Assembly: GCF_000972845.2 (NCBI RefSeq) | Contig: NC_040016.1 | Location: forward strand, 14,980,967 to 15,044,966 | DNA: 64,000 nt | Source: Larimichthys crocea | Taxonomy: Eukaryota > Chordata > Actinopteri > Sciaenidae | Direction of reading: 5' to 3' | In this document: in pieces, positions 1 to 26,800 of the stretch | Numbering within the stretch: the stretch's first letter is position 1 | Layout: each line of letters begins with the position of its first letter | The notes under the pieces: generated by a model | Databases searched by the model: none | The model's input: only the letters and a program-made list of their open reading frames with translations | What the model was told of the DNA's origin: nothing | Translations under genes and position numbers: made by a program

Positions 1-66
1 CTGTATAAAACTAATTTTCCTTCTCGTCATGCCCCCCAAATCCCGCAACTTCTCTTCTGCCCACAG

Positions 67-13136
<13,070 letters not shown>

Positions 13137-13365
13137 ACAAGCCAGCATAGAGTTGGCTGGGCAGGAGCGTGCAAGAAGAGGGGGAACAATGTCATGGTGG
13201 TGAAATGTGGTTGGCGCTTGTCAATGGGCAGTTCCCTTTTTTTTCCAATCAAATAAGGAAAATCACATTTTTTATTACTATTTTGCAGTTGTCTATCAGT
13301 TTCCAATTTATACATGGCCTCCATGTTGAGGTAAAGGAACAATAAACTTGGTCAGATTTTTGTAT
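13137..13365 (+). other. shmt2: shmt2 proximal 3'UTR
   Basis: Follows the TAG stop. AATAAA at 13341-13346, followed by the GT/T-rich sequence TTGGTCAGATTTTTGTATAG, is a plausible cleavage signal about 210 bases after the stop. Confidence 0.7.
13341..13346 (+). terminator. Proximal polyadenylation signal AATAAA of shmt2
   Basis: Canonical hexamer in GGAACAATAAACTTGGTC with a T/G-rich stretch immediately downstream. Confidence 0.65.
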
Positions 13366-14875
13366 AGCTCAAGAACATATTTTCTATTGTATTTGTAAAG
13401 CTCTGTCTCAGTTGTCTTCACACCATTTCTTTAATGTGGTTGTGTGTAAGGAAAAAAAAAACATGTCAAATCAAACCAGTCGAACTACAACTAACAGCTC
13501 TTGGTGTCACTGACTTGATGAGTGTATAATTAGTTATTATAATGAGACACACTGAAGAGTCTTAATGCTGTAAAGCGTCTTAACTAATGTCACTAATGTA
13601 TGTCATTACATTCACATGGAAATGTGCATGATAGCTTTCTGGTGTAATTGTCTGATTATGAAATCAGGTACACAAAGAGGTGTTCTGCCATAAAATGTAT
13701 TATTGAAAATCAGAAATTAACTAACATTATTTTTTTAGTAGAGATTTGTCTCTGCACTGGAAGGATCCAAGTCAGATTACACAGGAGGTGGACGTGACAT
13801 TTTTTGATATTAGTCTCCAATATAGCAAAACTACAACCTGTGGTCACAAATAATGTTTAAAACACATCTCACACACAGTGTAAACAAACAAATATAAGCT
13901 TTAAAAGAGGCAGAATTTAATGGTACTCTAATATTATTAGATGGCATTACTTTGAAACACGGGGTGGACAGATTTCTTTTTACACTTTTGGCATTGCTTC
14001 ATCTGTTCTTCCTCCAGCGTATCAATATCAGATTCTGTCTGATTTAGATTTTGTTGTGACAGATAATCAAATGGACTAACAGACTGGATTATTTCAAAAC
14101 TTTCCTTTTTTAAGTGCGTTTACAAAGAGTATATACTTTTCTATATATTATTTAAAGAGTTAACTATGTGACTGCCATCATTTTACAAACATCTTAAGGT
14201 TTCCAATGCCAGCTGATTTGTTGTACTAGAAGAAAGATTATTTGTAGTGCAGTTTGCCTGATTTAAATGTCATTTATATCACCATTGTGTTCAATGATGG
14301 AAACTGTGAAACAGCTTGATTTGGTGAAACATTTTTGGCAGTGCTGTGTTGTCTATCTGTTTCACAGATTGAAACAATTGTCATTATCACTGCATCAGTG
14401 AGGAAGCAAGATTTCTGTTTGTGGAATGGTGTTAGAGCACAATTTAGAAAAAGGGTGTCAGAAATGGTGTGGGGTACTCTCTTAGTTTGCACAAAACGCA
14501 GCTTCTAAAATGAACCAAATCATATGAACTATCCACATCATGACTTAGTGACTGCTGATAGACTAGACTTTGCCAAAATATACCAATATGTATTTTACTA
14601 CAGTGTCAAATGTTTGCCTGCTACCAGCACTTATCAGCCATTGTACATCAACACAAGTTTAAACTTTATTTTACAACATTTTTATTGACATTTAATTTGT
14701 ATTAGCTGAGTCCTAATAAAACACAATAATCCAATCATACTTTGTGTTCTGTCATTTATAATAATATACAAAATTTTTCACACACTGTCACAAGTTTAAA
14801 ACAGTTTAAAGACTACTGTGTGGGAACATGTCATTCTATCAATATGTGGTCATGTTTATCAGGACTGACTACCAC
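13366..14875. other. AT-rich interval, possible extended 3'UTR
   Basis: No coding sequence. It may be the distal 3'UTR of shmt2 if the signal at 14715 is used; otherwise intergenic. Confidence 0.4.
14715..14720 (+). terminator. Candidate distal polyadenylation signal for shmt2
   Basis: AATAAA in GTCCTAATAAAACACAATAA, followed after about 20 bases by the GT-rich TTTGTGTTCTGTC. Use by a long shmt2 transcript is inferred from hexamer plus downstream element only. Confidence 0.35.
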
Positions 14876-15030
14876 CACTATCTCATTCACCCATTCACAC
14901 ACTGAATTCACACACCTTTGGGAGCAATTTGAGGTTCAGCATCTTGCCCAAGAGTACCTCGGCATGCAGATTGGAGCAGCTGTTGATCAAACCACCGACC
15001 AGTTAGTGGACCTCTTGAGCCACGGCTGTC
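14876..15030 (-). mobile_element. tRNA-derived SINE, - orientation
   Basis: On the minus strand the 5' end reads CAGCCGTGGCTCAAGAGGTC then CACTAACTGGTCGGTGG, the same head as the SINE at 8560. The + strand bears the matching body GTTCAGCATCTTGCCCAAGA and CATTCACACACTG. It is 5'-complete but has diverged. Confidence 0.75.
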
Positions 15031-18000
15031 TTAATAACAGCTATAGTACAGTATTGATAAAGAAGAGAGGATTAGAAGTGGAGTTATATGTTGGAGTTGC
15101 TCCATCTGCTCAACTAAGTTTGTCTAATATTTAGATTTTTCAATGCTGGACCTTTAATCATAACAACTCGTCATTTTGGCAGTTTCTATACTGCTGTTTG
15201 GATGTTTTTTTTTAAGCAGTGGTTAGAAGTTAACTACAGTTAGCCATATTAAGTCATAATTTACATGGCCTAATGCCCATGTTGTGTTGAAGTCTCTCCT
15301 TGTGGACCTACTACATGTTTTTGTTTTTTACACATGACAACCTCTCCTCACTGCAATGCATATCAAATGCACCCTTTCTAATGGGGCTGGTTATTTAAGG
15401 GGTTCATGCCCTACCCATGTTTGGCTCAGTTCACCTGTGACCTACTGTAACACTGCTGCAAACACTTTGTGTTCACTACTGCTGCCTTCGCTGCTCCTAT
15501 AGCATTTTGATAAAGAACTGCCACTTCAGCCTGGAAAGTTGGACGACATAGGCCATTGTGACTCTTCCAAAGGATTTCCTATCGGCTGAAATACCAGGGA
15601 TCACTGCTTCCCCAAGTAAGTGTTTGCTGCTTGTGCTAAGATGGCTGTCAGGAGTTGAGGTCTTGGCTCTGTCCGTTTGAATGGTTGGTTGTATCTGCTG
15701 TGGACCCCTCTGGCTGTTGGCTCATACTGATCTACTTTGTCCTGGTGTCTGCTGGTTGTTGTTAATTTCATGCTTCATCTACCTACAGCTTGTGCACTAT
15801 TTTTTTTCTGTATTCATTGTGAATTTCTTTCTCATGGTGTTTGGAAACTTTGGTTGTTTGACACCTGAATTATGATGCTGTTGAAATATGGCTTGAATTG
15901 TGTGACAATTCCCCAGGCTGCTGTTATTTTAGTGGTTTCCTATTGTGTCAGTGGATAATAGTAAGTAAAGTTAGCTATTCAAACTGACTTTTGCCTTGCA
16001 CACAGCAAATTCAGATAGCCTGCTATTTTACACTTTCCCCAGAAAGCAATGTGTTTATATGACAGTTACAGTCTTTAATATTTGAATCTAATATTTATGT
16101 TTGTGGTTTATGCTGCTACATATCGGTATATTTGGTGTCTGCTGCTGGATATCAAATATCATTTTATAGGGAGCTTATATGCTTAAGAGCACTAATTTCA
16201 ATTATTTTTAACATGTTTGAATGAATGCTTCTGTTGCTGTGTTGCCTGCTGCTGCATGTCAGGGGACATTGCTGTGCTTGGATTTATCCATCTCAACTCC
16301 CTAGAGGTACAAACACATCTTTAAAAACCAATATTTAAACTGAACCGACCATACCAAATCACAGAATCTGTACTTTTAGCAGTGGAGCTCTCCACACTGG
16401 TCACTGAGTGCACCATTGTTACGTAACATCCTCATTAAAAGCCTGTTATAAACCTCAGAAACAATCGTAATCTGATAACTCCGTTCTTGATTCCTGTTAA
16501 TCTCATGTAAAGTGCTCATGTAGGCTAGTTTTGTGCTGAACTGAATGTAACAGTTCGGACTAACAACAGACTGAACGGACTACTGATATGTCTCTCATAA
16601 AGCACTGCTGCCTGTTTATTATTATCGCTATTATTATCGAGTGTTTGTATGGTCAGAGTCTAGAGGCCAAAACTCTGATACTAATTGTTACAATTTAAGA
16701 TGCATTTCTGTTTATTTGAGCACTACATGGAGCATTCATACTGTACATGTATCGTCAGGGCATAAATAAAAATATTTATTTAAAGTGATTAATTATAACT
16801 GCGTTTAGTTGTTGCCTTCAGGCGAAGCATACAATTTACATATATCTGCCACTTGCCTCATTTATAATAAACATGGATGAACAGTGTATTCAGCAATAAT
16901 GTCTGCTGAGCTTAAAATAGAAGTCTAGTGGCTTTATTCATTAAATAGAAGATGAAAATCTTATAATTTTAGCATGCTTTAAAATCCAAACAATCAGTAA
17001 CAGTCCCTCAGTGGTCATTCAAGTAAACTGTGGCTATGCTCTGTATCATCTCCAGATGAGCTGGCCTACTGAACTGTTTCTTAAGTTCAGCTGCAATCAA
17101 ATTCCTTTTTTTTTCATGTAAATGTTCCTTAAATCACATGTCCACAAACAAATGGGAGAAATTAATGTTTTAGTTTCATGATGACGACCCCAAGTTTCGC
17201 ATTAATGAACATTGCTGTCAATGGACACAATCACGCTCCTCAGCTGAGAGTTCCTCAGTCTGTGATAAATAGGGTCCATCGTGTTTACATTACTGATGCA
17301 GTGATTAACTGATTTAACTATTAACCAAGATTTAGATAAGCATGTGTAACTGCAAAGGTTCAGCTACACAGGGGTGTTTCTGTCACTTACATAACTGTGA
17401 GTTGAGAGTTGAGCAAAGCAGGAAAAGGAGCATTAAAACCATTTTTAGCACAATCACAACAATGGCATGTGATCTCCTAACAGGGCCTAACACCTTCTTT
17501 CATTGTTCATTTTGAACTACAAAAATGCTCATGTGATTTCAAACATCTATAGTGAAAAACTGATGCCATAATCATTCTGGTATTGGACAATTCACTTGAG
17601 TGGGTGAGCCAAATTTCCTATTGCTGAACAATAATCCACTCTGTCCCTCTTTTGTTGATTTGTTAATAAATAATAATATCACTGTGTTCACTACTCAAAC
17701 AGTTGATGAAACACTGATGATGGAACCTGCCACGAGAAGCTACAATATGTATGCGAATGAACATGCAAGCAGTGTTCGTGGGCAGCATTGTATGTACTTA
17801 TGTGAGGGAATTTTAAGACTGCACTGCAATATTTTTTTTTCCGGTCATTTTATATAACCTTCTCCTTATCCTGTTGGGAAGTTGACGCATTTTTTCCATT
17901 CCTGAGAAGCAACACAGATGAGTGATATATTTTAGCAGCGGAGTGGATCGTAAAATCACTCTGTAAAATGAATAGGTCCATAAGGAAGAAAAACTCCAAT

Positions 18001-18131
18001 GAAAAAGTACTCTTCAGTTGTAATTGTCATAATTGTACACAGTATTACCCATCTGGTACATTTCCTCATAATGTTGGTCATATATCAAAGCCTTAAAACT
18101 CCCCTCTAATCTGCCCTCTGCTGTTGTAGAA

Positions 18132-18193
<62 letters not shown>

Positions 18194-18954
18194 GCACACA
18201 GCAAAAATGAAAAGATGATAAAATTCAGTCCCCTTCGTAGCTGATCTGACAATAAATCATGTCTGTTTAATGAAAAGAGGGATAAATGGCAATGTCAGCA
18301 ATTAATTAGAAATGTATCTTCAGTCTGTTGTGTGTGTCTATACGTGTATGTGTGTGTGAAAATACAGTATGTGCACAGACTGTGACTCTTTTACTTCAAT
18401 ACCTGTCATAATTAGACCTGGCAGAGGTTGATATGATAGTAAAAATATCTAAATATAGAAGATCTGTCTGGATGTAATGATATTCCAAATCATATTTAGA
18501 CACACTAATGCGTTGTAATTATCTCATAATGAAACATGAGTGCTCCTCATGGTAAGCATCACTTACTGTAAGTGTGTGTGTGTCGGTATCTGTCTGTACA
18601 GTAATCCTAATCCCCATCCTAATCCTTTGTTATACTATTGCACCTGTTGCTGCTGCTAATAACAATGATACGACTTTTATTCCCGTCAGACTTCACTGTA
18701 TCTACTGTAAACAGTTAGCCAAATGCGGCAGAGTAAGACATACCCAACATAAAGGAATGGATAAAATAAAGACAATTGTGCAACATTTAATATAAATAAA
18801 ATACAAGACGAATTACAGAATATCACAGTGCTAAAACAGATGAGGCAACAAGAAAATCAGGGAGATGTAAAGCAAGCACATCATGTATACACACTGTCCC
18901 CAAGAAGAGGTCTGATCAGCCCAATTTTACATCATCTGTGTCTGTGGATGTACA
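15031..18954. other. Intergenic, no gene recognised
   Basis: AT-rich, no coding exon seen. It contains the 58-base (CA)n at 18134-18191. The part around 15400-15900 is less AT-rich and contains TTATTTAAGG and a splice-donor-like AAGTAAGT at about 15613, but no protein that I recognise. Confidence 0.6.
18134..18191. repeat. (CA)n microsatellite, about 29 units
   Basis: Uninterrupted CA run; among the two longest dinucleotide arrays in the window. Confidence 0.97.
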
Positions 18955-19112
18955 GGGCCTTTGAACGTTATGTATGTTTATGTTTATTTTTGTTGACCAG
19001 TAAAGCTCTGTATTTATGTCTATATCTGTATGCACACTGAGAAAGCGTCACCGGAGTCAAATTCCCCATGTGTGTACACACACCTGGGCATTGAAAGTGA
19101 TTCTGATTCTGA
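18955..19112 (+). mobile_element. 3' end of a LINE-type retrotransposon
   Basis: The text GTCACCGGAGTCAAATTCCC, then GTGTACACACACCTGGGCAT, and a terminal hexamer-type repeat TGATTCTGATTCTGATG look like the 3' tail of a fish LINE. No reverse-transcriptase domain was found upstream, so this is a 5'-truncated copy. Confidence 0.55.
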
Positions 19113-19310
19113 TGTGTACAGGTGATTTAAAGTGAGCCTGTGTAGCCGTTTTTGTTTTTGTTTTGTTTTTTCCATCTTTGCAGTCCGTGTGTGGTGGCAA
19201 ATGTATCCATTACACTGTTTACACCTTTAAACTGTATTATATTTTGTATTTTGCTTTGCTCTGTGTATTTTATAAGTTAATTTTATTTATAATTTTGTTT
19301 TGGCCCTTAT

Positions 19311-19474
19311 AGCGATAGGACAGCTGAAGATAGACAGGAAACAGGGAGAGAGAGGGGGAATGACACGCAGCAAAGGCCGTCCGATGTGGGACTCGAACTG
19401 GAGCCGGCTGCGGCGAGGACTGTGGCCTCTACACACGGGGCGGCCGTGTAAACCACTACGCTACCGACCGCCAA
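19311..19474 (-). mobile_element. tRNA-derived SINE of a second family, - orientation
   Basis: Minus-strand reading begins GGCGGTCGGTAGCGTAGTGG, matching a tRNA box A, with a box B-like AGTTCGAGTCCCAC about 60 bases on. The body contains the CTCTCTCTCCCTGTTTCCTG then ATCTTCAGCTGTCCTATC segment of a common percomorph repeat. Both pol III boxes look intact. Confidence 0.75.
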
Positions 19475-22400
19475 TTTTATTTTTAATATTTTAATTATTT
19501 ATTCTTGTGTGTGTATGTGTGACCTTTGACCTTTCAGCTGACATATTTGTGACTCTATATTCTCTGAGTGGCACAGTTACAGTTGTATGCTCATAATGTC
19601 TTTTAACCTCATTTTGTTACTACTCTGTTGAATAAATAAAACACAAACATAATGTTGGAGTAACTTTATTACGTTATTTTGTTCATCTCTCACTGGAATT
19701 TCCACTGCAGCATGCGTGTCTGAATGAGCCAGTTATACCTTTTTTTAAATGTCTTTTTTTTTTTTTAGACTTATATGAAAATGCAAACATTTTGTCACAC
19801 CTGCAGCAGGGAGCCAATAATTGAAACCTTTTTTTTTTTTTTTTATCTTCTCTGACTCGATAGAAACTCCTCCTGAAGTGATGAGTACATTCTTGAAGCA
19901 AGACTGCCAATGCAGCATAATTCTTTGTCTTGCTTTCACACGGTGTGAGCTATTCTCATGCTGTATATTATAAACATGGCATACTTAGGAATTCATATAG
20001 GAAGGATGTTTCCTTGTACATTGTCATATTTTGAGTGGGATGTCTGTTTTCACTCTGCGGCTGTGTTCACAGGTAGCTTGCTCGTGTTGTGGTTAAGTGA
20101 TCTGTATTGGTCACCTCAGCATACATAAAGTTTGAATGACATTGCCAGCATGGCGATATTATTATCACACTTAGACTGAAGCAGCTGAAATATGTGTATA
20201 TATATATATTTCAAAATGTGTATTTTCACTAATCTGTTCTAATTGATATGTTCTCATCTGTTAGTTTCATCACTTTTATATTTAAGAAGAACGGAGAGTG
20301 CAAAGGGCTGCAGGTTGGAGTTGATTGGGAAAAGACTTATACATGGGGTGCACACTTTTATGTTGTGCAGGTTGGTGCGGTGCATGGGTTAACACAAGAA
20401 ACACTGAAACCTGAGTAACATATGTATTTTTTAAAAAGTATTCAAATAAATCACCATTTAACATTATCAGTGCGTTTGGTCTAATGTCAGTAAAGTTATC
20501 AGTCATAGAAAGGTGCAGTTGTGCAATATTTGAAAATTCCTAGATTTAGATGTATTGAAGACTCAGTGAGTATGTAGATAAAAGTTACATAATGGTGAAC
20601 CATATAAATTTATGGAGTAGATAAAGAGTACATTTATGCATAAATGCATTGTCTGCATGTAAGGCTTTTGTTCCACATTGCCAGTGGCACAATAACTGCA
20701 CTGTATTATGTTATCGTAAAAAAAACTTTTACTTCCAAACAGTTATTCTTATTATATCCATTATTTTCATTTTCTAGTCCTGCAGTGCCAACACATGACA
20801 CGTCTAATCACTTCTTGCTCTTCTTAAGGACAGAAGAGACATAAAACAGATTTAGCTTTGCCCTTTTTATAGTGCAAAGGGGACTTTGTGATTAAGTGGT
20901 GTATGTGTAAACCTCCAGGCCACCAGGATGCCCCTTGTATGTTTTTGAGAACTTATCTGGGGTGTTTTTTTATAACTATGAATTATGTTGACATCATGAT
21001 CATCTAATTACCTCTTTGCTTTTTGGACCCTGAAACACGCTCCACCAAGATATTTTTCTAATTTTACTGTAGAACTATTACAGCAGCTTTTCTTAGTTCA
21101 TCATCAAAAATAACATTCAACATTCCCAAAACTTTGTTTTTTGAATCTGCCATCATTAGGTCAGAATCTGGATCTTTTCTTCTTAGAATATTTTATTGGA
21201 CAGAACAGTTTCAGGATTAAAAGTGGGAACAAACCTCTCCTCTACGAAAAGTCTCTGCATTCGGAGTTATGGACCAACACCGGTTTGCTCTTGAATTTTC
21301 ATGTTCCACATCTGGGAGAAAACATTAAAGGATGAAAGACCCCACTATCTCCACTGCATCAGTGGATGTGCCCAGGGCCTCGCAACAACAGCCACACTAC
21401 CCCAATGCCGCCACCGCCGCTTCCTGTTTTGCAGTATGTCCTATTTACTTATTTATTCGTCCCTCCTCCACCCACGACTCACTTCTTATCTCTCGCCCAT
21501 TAAAATTAATCCTCATCTAAAAATACCTACTCTTGCTTGTCAGAGAGGACGTAATCAAAGAAGAGATGGCCTCTCTCGATCACCCTCCTCCCTCCTTTCA
21601 AGTGCTCAAGTGTCTGTTGAGAAAGTGCTCTCACTTCTCACAACTTCTGAGGTTGGAAAATGACAAACAAAAACCTGCGTTTGTGATCATAGACACACAC
21701 TACCATACCACTCTGCCTACTAAGGTCTGCCATAATGTTTGTTTTGGAAAAAGAATGGGCTTGCTGACACTGGCTCCCTCTCTGTTGAAGCCATATGAAT
21801 GTAATAATTTGGCTCAATAGTCCTATTTTAACTGTATCATGGGTTTGGGAAGTGACTAGAAGCAGACAAGCAAAACATGTGATTAGATTAAAAAAAAGGG
21901 TGGAACAGATGTTGAAGGAGAGCTGGTGTGTTCAGGTGATGTTTGAGAAAACAGACATTTGGAGTGTGTATGTGTAGAACATGAATGGTGTGGGAAAAAA
22001 AGATGTGAAGGTACAACGTAAAAAATAGAATAATTAAAATCACCATATTCTTCAAGCTCTTATCCTAATTAGTAAACTGTTTGATGGTGAGCTGCTGGTC
22101 TGTGTCACCCTTGGCTTTAAAGTTTTCTACTGATACTAACACACTGAGGCAATGCAATCACAGCGACCTGCGAGACTGTTCAGGTTGGATAATAACTGTC
22201 CCCCCTCTGCGTGTGTATGTGTGTGCGTGACCTTGTGATTATGCCCCAGTGTGATGCTTTGGCCCGGCTGATTACCTGTCAGCAGGTTTTGTGCATCTGA
22301 CACTACTGCACACACACACACACAAATCATCACCCAGCAACATACAATACCCACTGGGCAGGTCAGCACACTGTTGTGGGAGGCATATTGCTGTTTAAAA

Positions 22401-23584
22401 GGAACGCACACACATAAATGGGCCCATGCAGGGTCTGGAACATAGATTGTCTATTAAGGAGTGTATTAGGAGAACCCAGGGGTCCGACACTGAGACAGTT
22501 TGTGTGCCATTAGAGCGGGATTTTATGTTGTTGTCTGGTGTCCAGTGTTACTAAGTGAGAGCGAGCGCATACACACGCAGAGGCACAAACATTCATCATT
22601 CAATGAACATTCCAAAATGGGAGACTTATGCCAGCAGGAGGCATAATTGCAGAAAATACTGATTCTTGTCTTGGCAGTCTTGTCACTCTCCTTCTCCATA
22701 CCTAAATGAAAATAATGTTTTGGTTTTTACAGACACGCAGTGATCAAACAGTTTAGTGATTTGTCACTTTAGTTTGCATCTTTCTGGGACTGGAAACCGT
22801 TTTTAAAAGAGCTCTATGACCCACACAAATATTCATCTCTCATGATTGATTTCTATTTTGGTCCTCTTCATCTGTAACTTTATATCTCAGCATGTGTGAC
22901 TTGCTTGTCCCAGTAGTGCTGGAGTTGTGATGTGCTGATCTCAGTAAATAGTGTTTTTTCCTTTTTGAAATTCAAACCCAGATTTTGGTTTTGCTTGTGT
23001 ACTGTAACACAGTCAACCACAAATATACTTGCTGTTTATGGTGTGCATAGCGGTGTCATTGACTTGGCACAGTGAGCAGGGTGATTTCCCTTTGCACATA
23101 GGACCTTGTTGAGGTGAACTGTTTCATCTAATACAAGACTGAGACTTTCCATAACCTCAATTTTGATGAACCTTCTGAGACTTTGGCACTCAGTTCTTAT
23201 TGATGTCTCCATCGTATCTGCCGAAGAATTGTTTTCACCAGCTAGTTACCAATTTCCTCTGTCTGCTGTCTGGTGCTAAGTAGTATGCTGTGAAGAGATA
23301 AAATTGTGAGTGTCTCAGTCTCAGTGAGAACACACTTTTCAGAATGAGACCCTGAAGTTTGACCTCTCAGCTGAGCGGTTCATAAGAGAAGGAAAAGTAA
23401 CAGAAAAAAATAACACAAATATTCAACACTGTAGACTAACAAATCAAGATTAATTTTCATCATTAATATCCCCCCAAAGTGAAATATTTAATGATGAATA
23501 CACAGCATCTAAGTAAGCAGCATTTAAAACATCATCATATATAGTGTGTGTGTATATATATATAATATATCTATATATATATTA

Positions 23585-23616
<32 letters not shown>

Positions 23617-23659
23617 GATGATATATATATAATAGAATAATGCACTACAGAACCAGTCT
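19475..23659. other. Intergenic, no gene recognised
   Basis: Lies between the convergent 3' ends of shmt2 and the NDUFA4L2-family gene. Apart from poly-T runs near 19750 and 19829, short CA/TA repeats and an AT palindromic tract at 23537-23632, I see no structure. The open frames here look random. Confidence 0.65.
23537..23632. repeat. (TA)n palindromic microsatellite
   Basis: About 95 bases of TG then TATATA/ATATTA, largely self-complementary, just beyond the 3' end of the NDUFA4L2-family transcript. Confidence 0.9.
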
Positions 23660-23820
23660 TCTGTCTCATGTATTCTTTATTAGTTTTTGTTCACAGGGTT
23701 ACAGTGTTAATTCAGAGCTGTTGTCGTGGAGCATGAGGTGACACTCAGAAAGATGCTTCACTGTGGCATCAGCAGGAGGTCATGCCAAACTTGGTGCCCC
23801 TGGAGTTGCCTGGAGGACCT
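23660..23820 (-). other. ndufa4l2: 3'UTR of the NDUFA4L2-family gene
   Basis: Minus-strand AATAAA (TTTATT on + at 23676-23681) lies about 140 bases after the stop. The UTR is short and ends close to the TA microsatellite. Confidence 0.7.
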
Positions 23821-23877
23821 TTAGAAGTCAGGGCCCTCTTTCTTCAGGCTTTTGTAGTCTGTGTTGATGGCCACAAA
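23821..23877 (-). CDS. ndufa4l2: NDUFA4L2-family exon 4 (C-terminus)
   Basis: Acceptor atccacag, then [18 protein letters not shown] and TAA. Human NDUFA4L2 and NDUFA4 end KLKKDRPDF / KLKKERPDF, so the terminus is essentially intact. Confidence 0.94.
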   Translation of the reverse strand, partial: FVAINTDYKSLKKEGPDF

Positions 23878-26800
23878 CTGTGGATGGCAGGAGGAATACA
23901 TTTAAATCTGTTTTGCTTAAATTAAATTAATCAGTGCTGTCTTTAGGAGAATGCATGGAAAACAAAGAGGCAGGGGTGAACATATTTATTTTTTAACCTC
24001 AAGTGAAAATATAGACACATACATGCCATGCACTCACCCAAACACACTTATTTTCCATTATTTCACACTTTTTAGCTCCTGTGTAGCTGATTTGGCATAT
24101 GTCTTGGATGATATACGGTATATATCGCGTGACTGCACATCCATGATAAACTCACATTTTTGGACTGACAGTGATATTTTCTCCCTGTGTATTTTTCTTG
24201 ATTGGTCTGCCATTAAAACACTCACCTCCTCCCCCTTCTCCACTCCCCTCTTTCCCACTTCCCCCTCCTCATTACGATCATTGTTTGGACTTCAGTGGAA
24301 TTTCGATGTGAGACCTTTGCTTCGCTATCGAGAATTAAACATGCCGTGTCCTGACCTTTTGTCTGCAGCGACTTTCATTCCACTGGCAAGCAACGCAGCC
24401 TTGAAACCCTCCGAAAATGCTCTTTTCTCTTGAAAAACACATCACCCAGATCTCTCTGCTGGGGCTTGTCAGTTTGTTGTTTTTCTGCTCTATTTTTGGT
24501 CAGCGTTGTTAATATTTTCATTAGTTTGTCTGTGGCTCTGGCCTTGTTCAAGAGTTAAGGCAAATTATTACTGACCGCTAAAAGCTCCCGGCTCCCTCTG
24601 CCTTAATTTGTTTTTTAAAGACACTTTGTTTTCCTTTGTTTGAACAGATGTGAAGAAAGCCAGGAAGCAGCCATCTGATCTGATATTATTTTTGCCTGCA
24701 CTGGTTGGTCCAAACCTATTTTGGTAGGTTCTTAGCCGGATGATGACTTGAGATTTTCAGTGACTCAATAAAACAACTCACTTCACGCCTAGATTAGTTT
24801 TCTGGCAGAGTGGGTTGGTGGATTATCAAGAGAGTAAGTTACCTTGTACTGGTAGGTTGGGTCGAGCTTGTTCCAAGGCTCTGGGTTGTTCTTTTTATCC
24901 CAAAGACTGCAGAATAAAGAGAGGAAGAGAAAAGACAGGACATGAGAATGAGAAAGGTATGCATGACGGAGGCATAGAGCGACACGGAAAGCAGAGAAAA
25001 TGAAGACCTAGATAGACCAAGATTAGTGCTATCACAGTATCAGTCTTTCACTACATGATTGTTGTGTCCAAAAGAATTCATGATAACCAGATGATTGTGA
25101 TATATATGATATTATCAATACCGGCATAGGACGGCGCCCCTAATCGAGATGTAAACAAATGGAAAAGGAAGACAGAGGAACAGAAGGACAGAGACATAAG
25201 GAGATAAATACATAAAACATGGAGAAAAAAATAGAAGTGATTATAGGATGAGGTGAATTCAGCCCAGTGACTTGGCAGTGCTCCTGTGTTCATTAACCAA
25301 AGTCTGGATTTCACAGGGCTCCACTGTGACTGTCCATCCCTCCTCATCCCCCTCGCAGCACATCATGTCGCCAAAGCACAAACAAAGAGAGAAAGAGGGG
25401 AGCGATGGCAGAGCAGGCCTGTTTCCCCTCCACTCCCTCCATTACCACAGGACACTAGACCCTCTCTGAGGGAGAGAGAGGAAGGCACTGACCACGGCAC
25501 TCATCACCAGCTGGTGATGAGGTCAGGCGTTATGACTGACCCTCAGAACAAGTGGTTCTGTGTGGCCCAAAATAGACCATGAACAGTGCACATTTATTGC
25601 ATGTGTTCAGTGTTACTGGGGCAGCTTCTGAGATATATACTGTATTCATTTAATACAGCCAGCTGCTTTGTTATGAACTTTAATTCAACATATGTAGCTG
25701 AAAAGCTGGTATCAAATTGAGGGCACTCAAATGGATGGCCAGTATCCACTTATTGAATCTTTTCAAACCCCTTATTCAATCATTTTAGTTTCACTTTTAG
25801 TATCTGTAATGGTGGTAAACCTTCAGTGGGTGACACATTGTTTGTGCTTCACAGAACGATAACTAACTTATTGTTGTTCAGATGGAAAGAAAAAATACAA
25901 ATCATAATTGTTGGTTGGTGAATTATCAGAAATTTAGATGTGCTTGAAGATGCGCATTGCAAAAAGTTAGAAATGACAAAACCACAAAGATTTATTTTAA
26001 TTTAATATTTTTTCTTGTCAGCCAAGGAGAAAGAAACACCGCAATCACATCACTAGAAGTCCAGATTCAGAACAATTTAACTGAAAATATTGACATGATA
26101 TAAATAAAAAAAGTTTTAAAAGCAATCTGCTGGATTATTCAGTAAACAGTCCATACTTCACTCATATTCTTGCAGAGTACATGTTAACTACAAGAGTTTA
26201 TTTTTTGGCCTTTTGGTAAGTTTCTTATGAATTTTATGTTCATAATATACAGCTGATAATCTGCTGTGAGAATCCTGCTACCTGCATGTTTTGTATATTA
26301 CTCTCTGCCAATAAGAACAAGTGAGAAAAGATAAAAGCTGTGAGATAAATGTGCCTCCAAGATCAGCGATTCTGGGTTTATTGCCAACCTAGATCCAGGT
26401 CCAAAAAGGAAGCGGCAATCAGAACCCAACCTGGTTTGTAATATTAAAAAGTCTCCCAGCTTGTCGTATCCAGTGTTTGGATTCAGCTGACAATAATGGA
26501 AAATTTCCTAAAATCTGACAGCTTCAAAAGCATGATGGAGGATTAATACAATAGTTACAAGTTTAGATGGATAAAAACCTTACGTGACATGAGGTCCTCT
26601 TGCCAGACGGATCAGATAAAGGGTGGCCCCTGTGACGCCCATACCCAGGAAGAGAAATTGAGGGATTAACTGAGAGGGGAGCCGAGGAGAGGAGGAATGC
26701 ATTAGTCTCAGACCAAAGACATAGGAAGGCAAACAAACATATTCTATCAAGTGGTTTTGGCTATGATATGTACCATGAATCTGTGTGAAATACACACACA

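Noticed and set aside
14742..15134. Open frame of 130 codons on the + strand after shmt2
   Set aside because: Most of it is the reverse complement of a tRNA-derived SINE.
18134..18191. Regular repeats that might be taken for a CRISPR array
   Set aside because: These are dinucleotide microsatellites without spacers in a vertebrate genome.
19311..19474. A tRNA gene, suggested by box A- and box B-like sequences on the - strand
   Set aside because: The spacing and the long non-tRNA 3' body show a tRNA-derived SINE; the cloverleaf does not continue to an acceptor stem.
23951..24433. Open frame of 160 codons on the + strand
   Set aside because: It lies inside an intron of the NDUFA4L2-family gene on the opposite strand, has no family resemblance and no flanking splice or start context. 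Probably chance.
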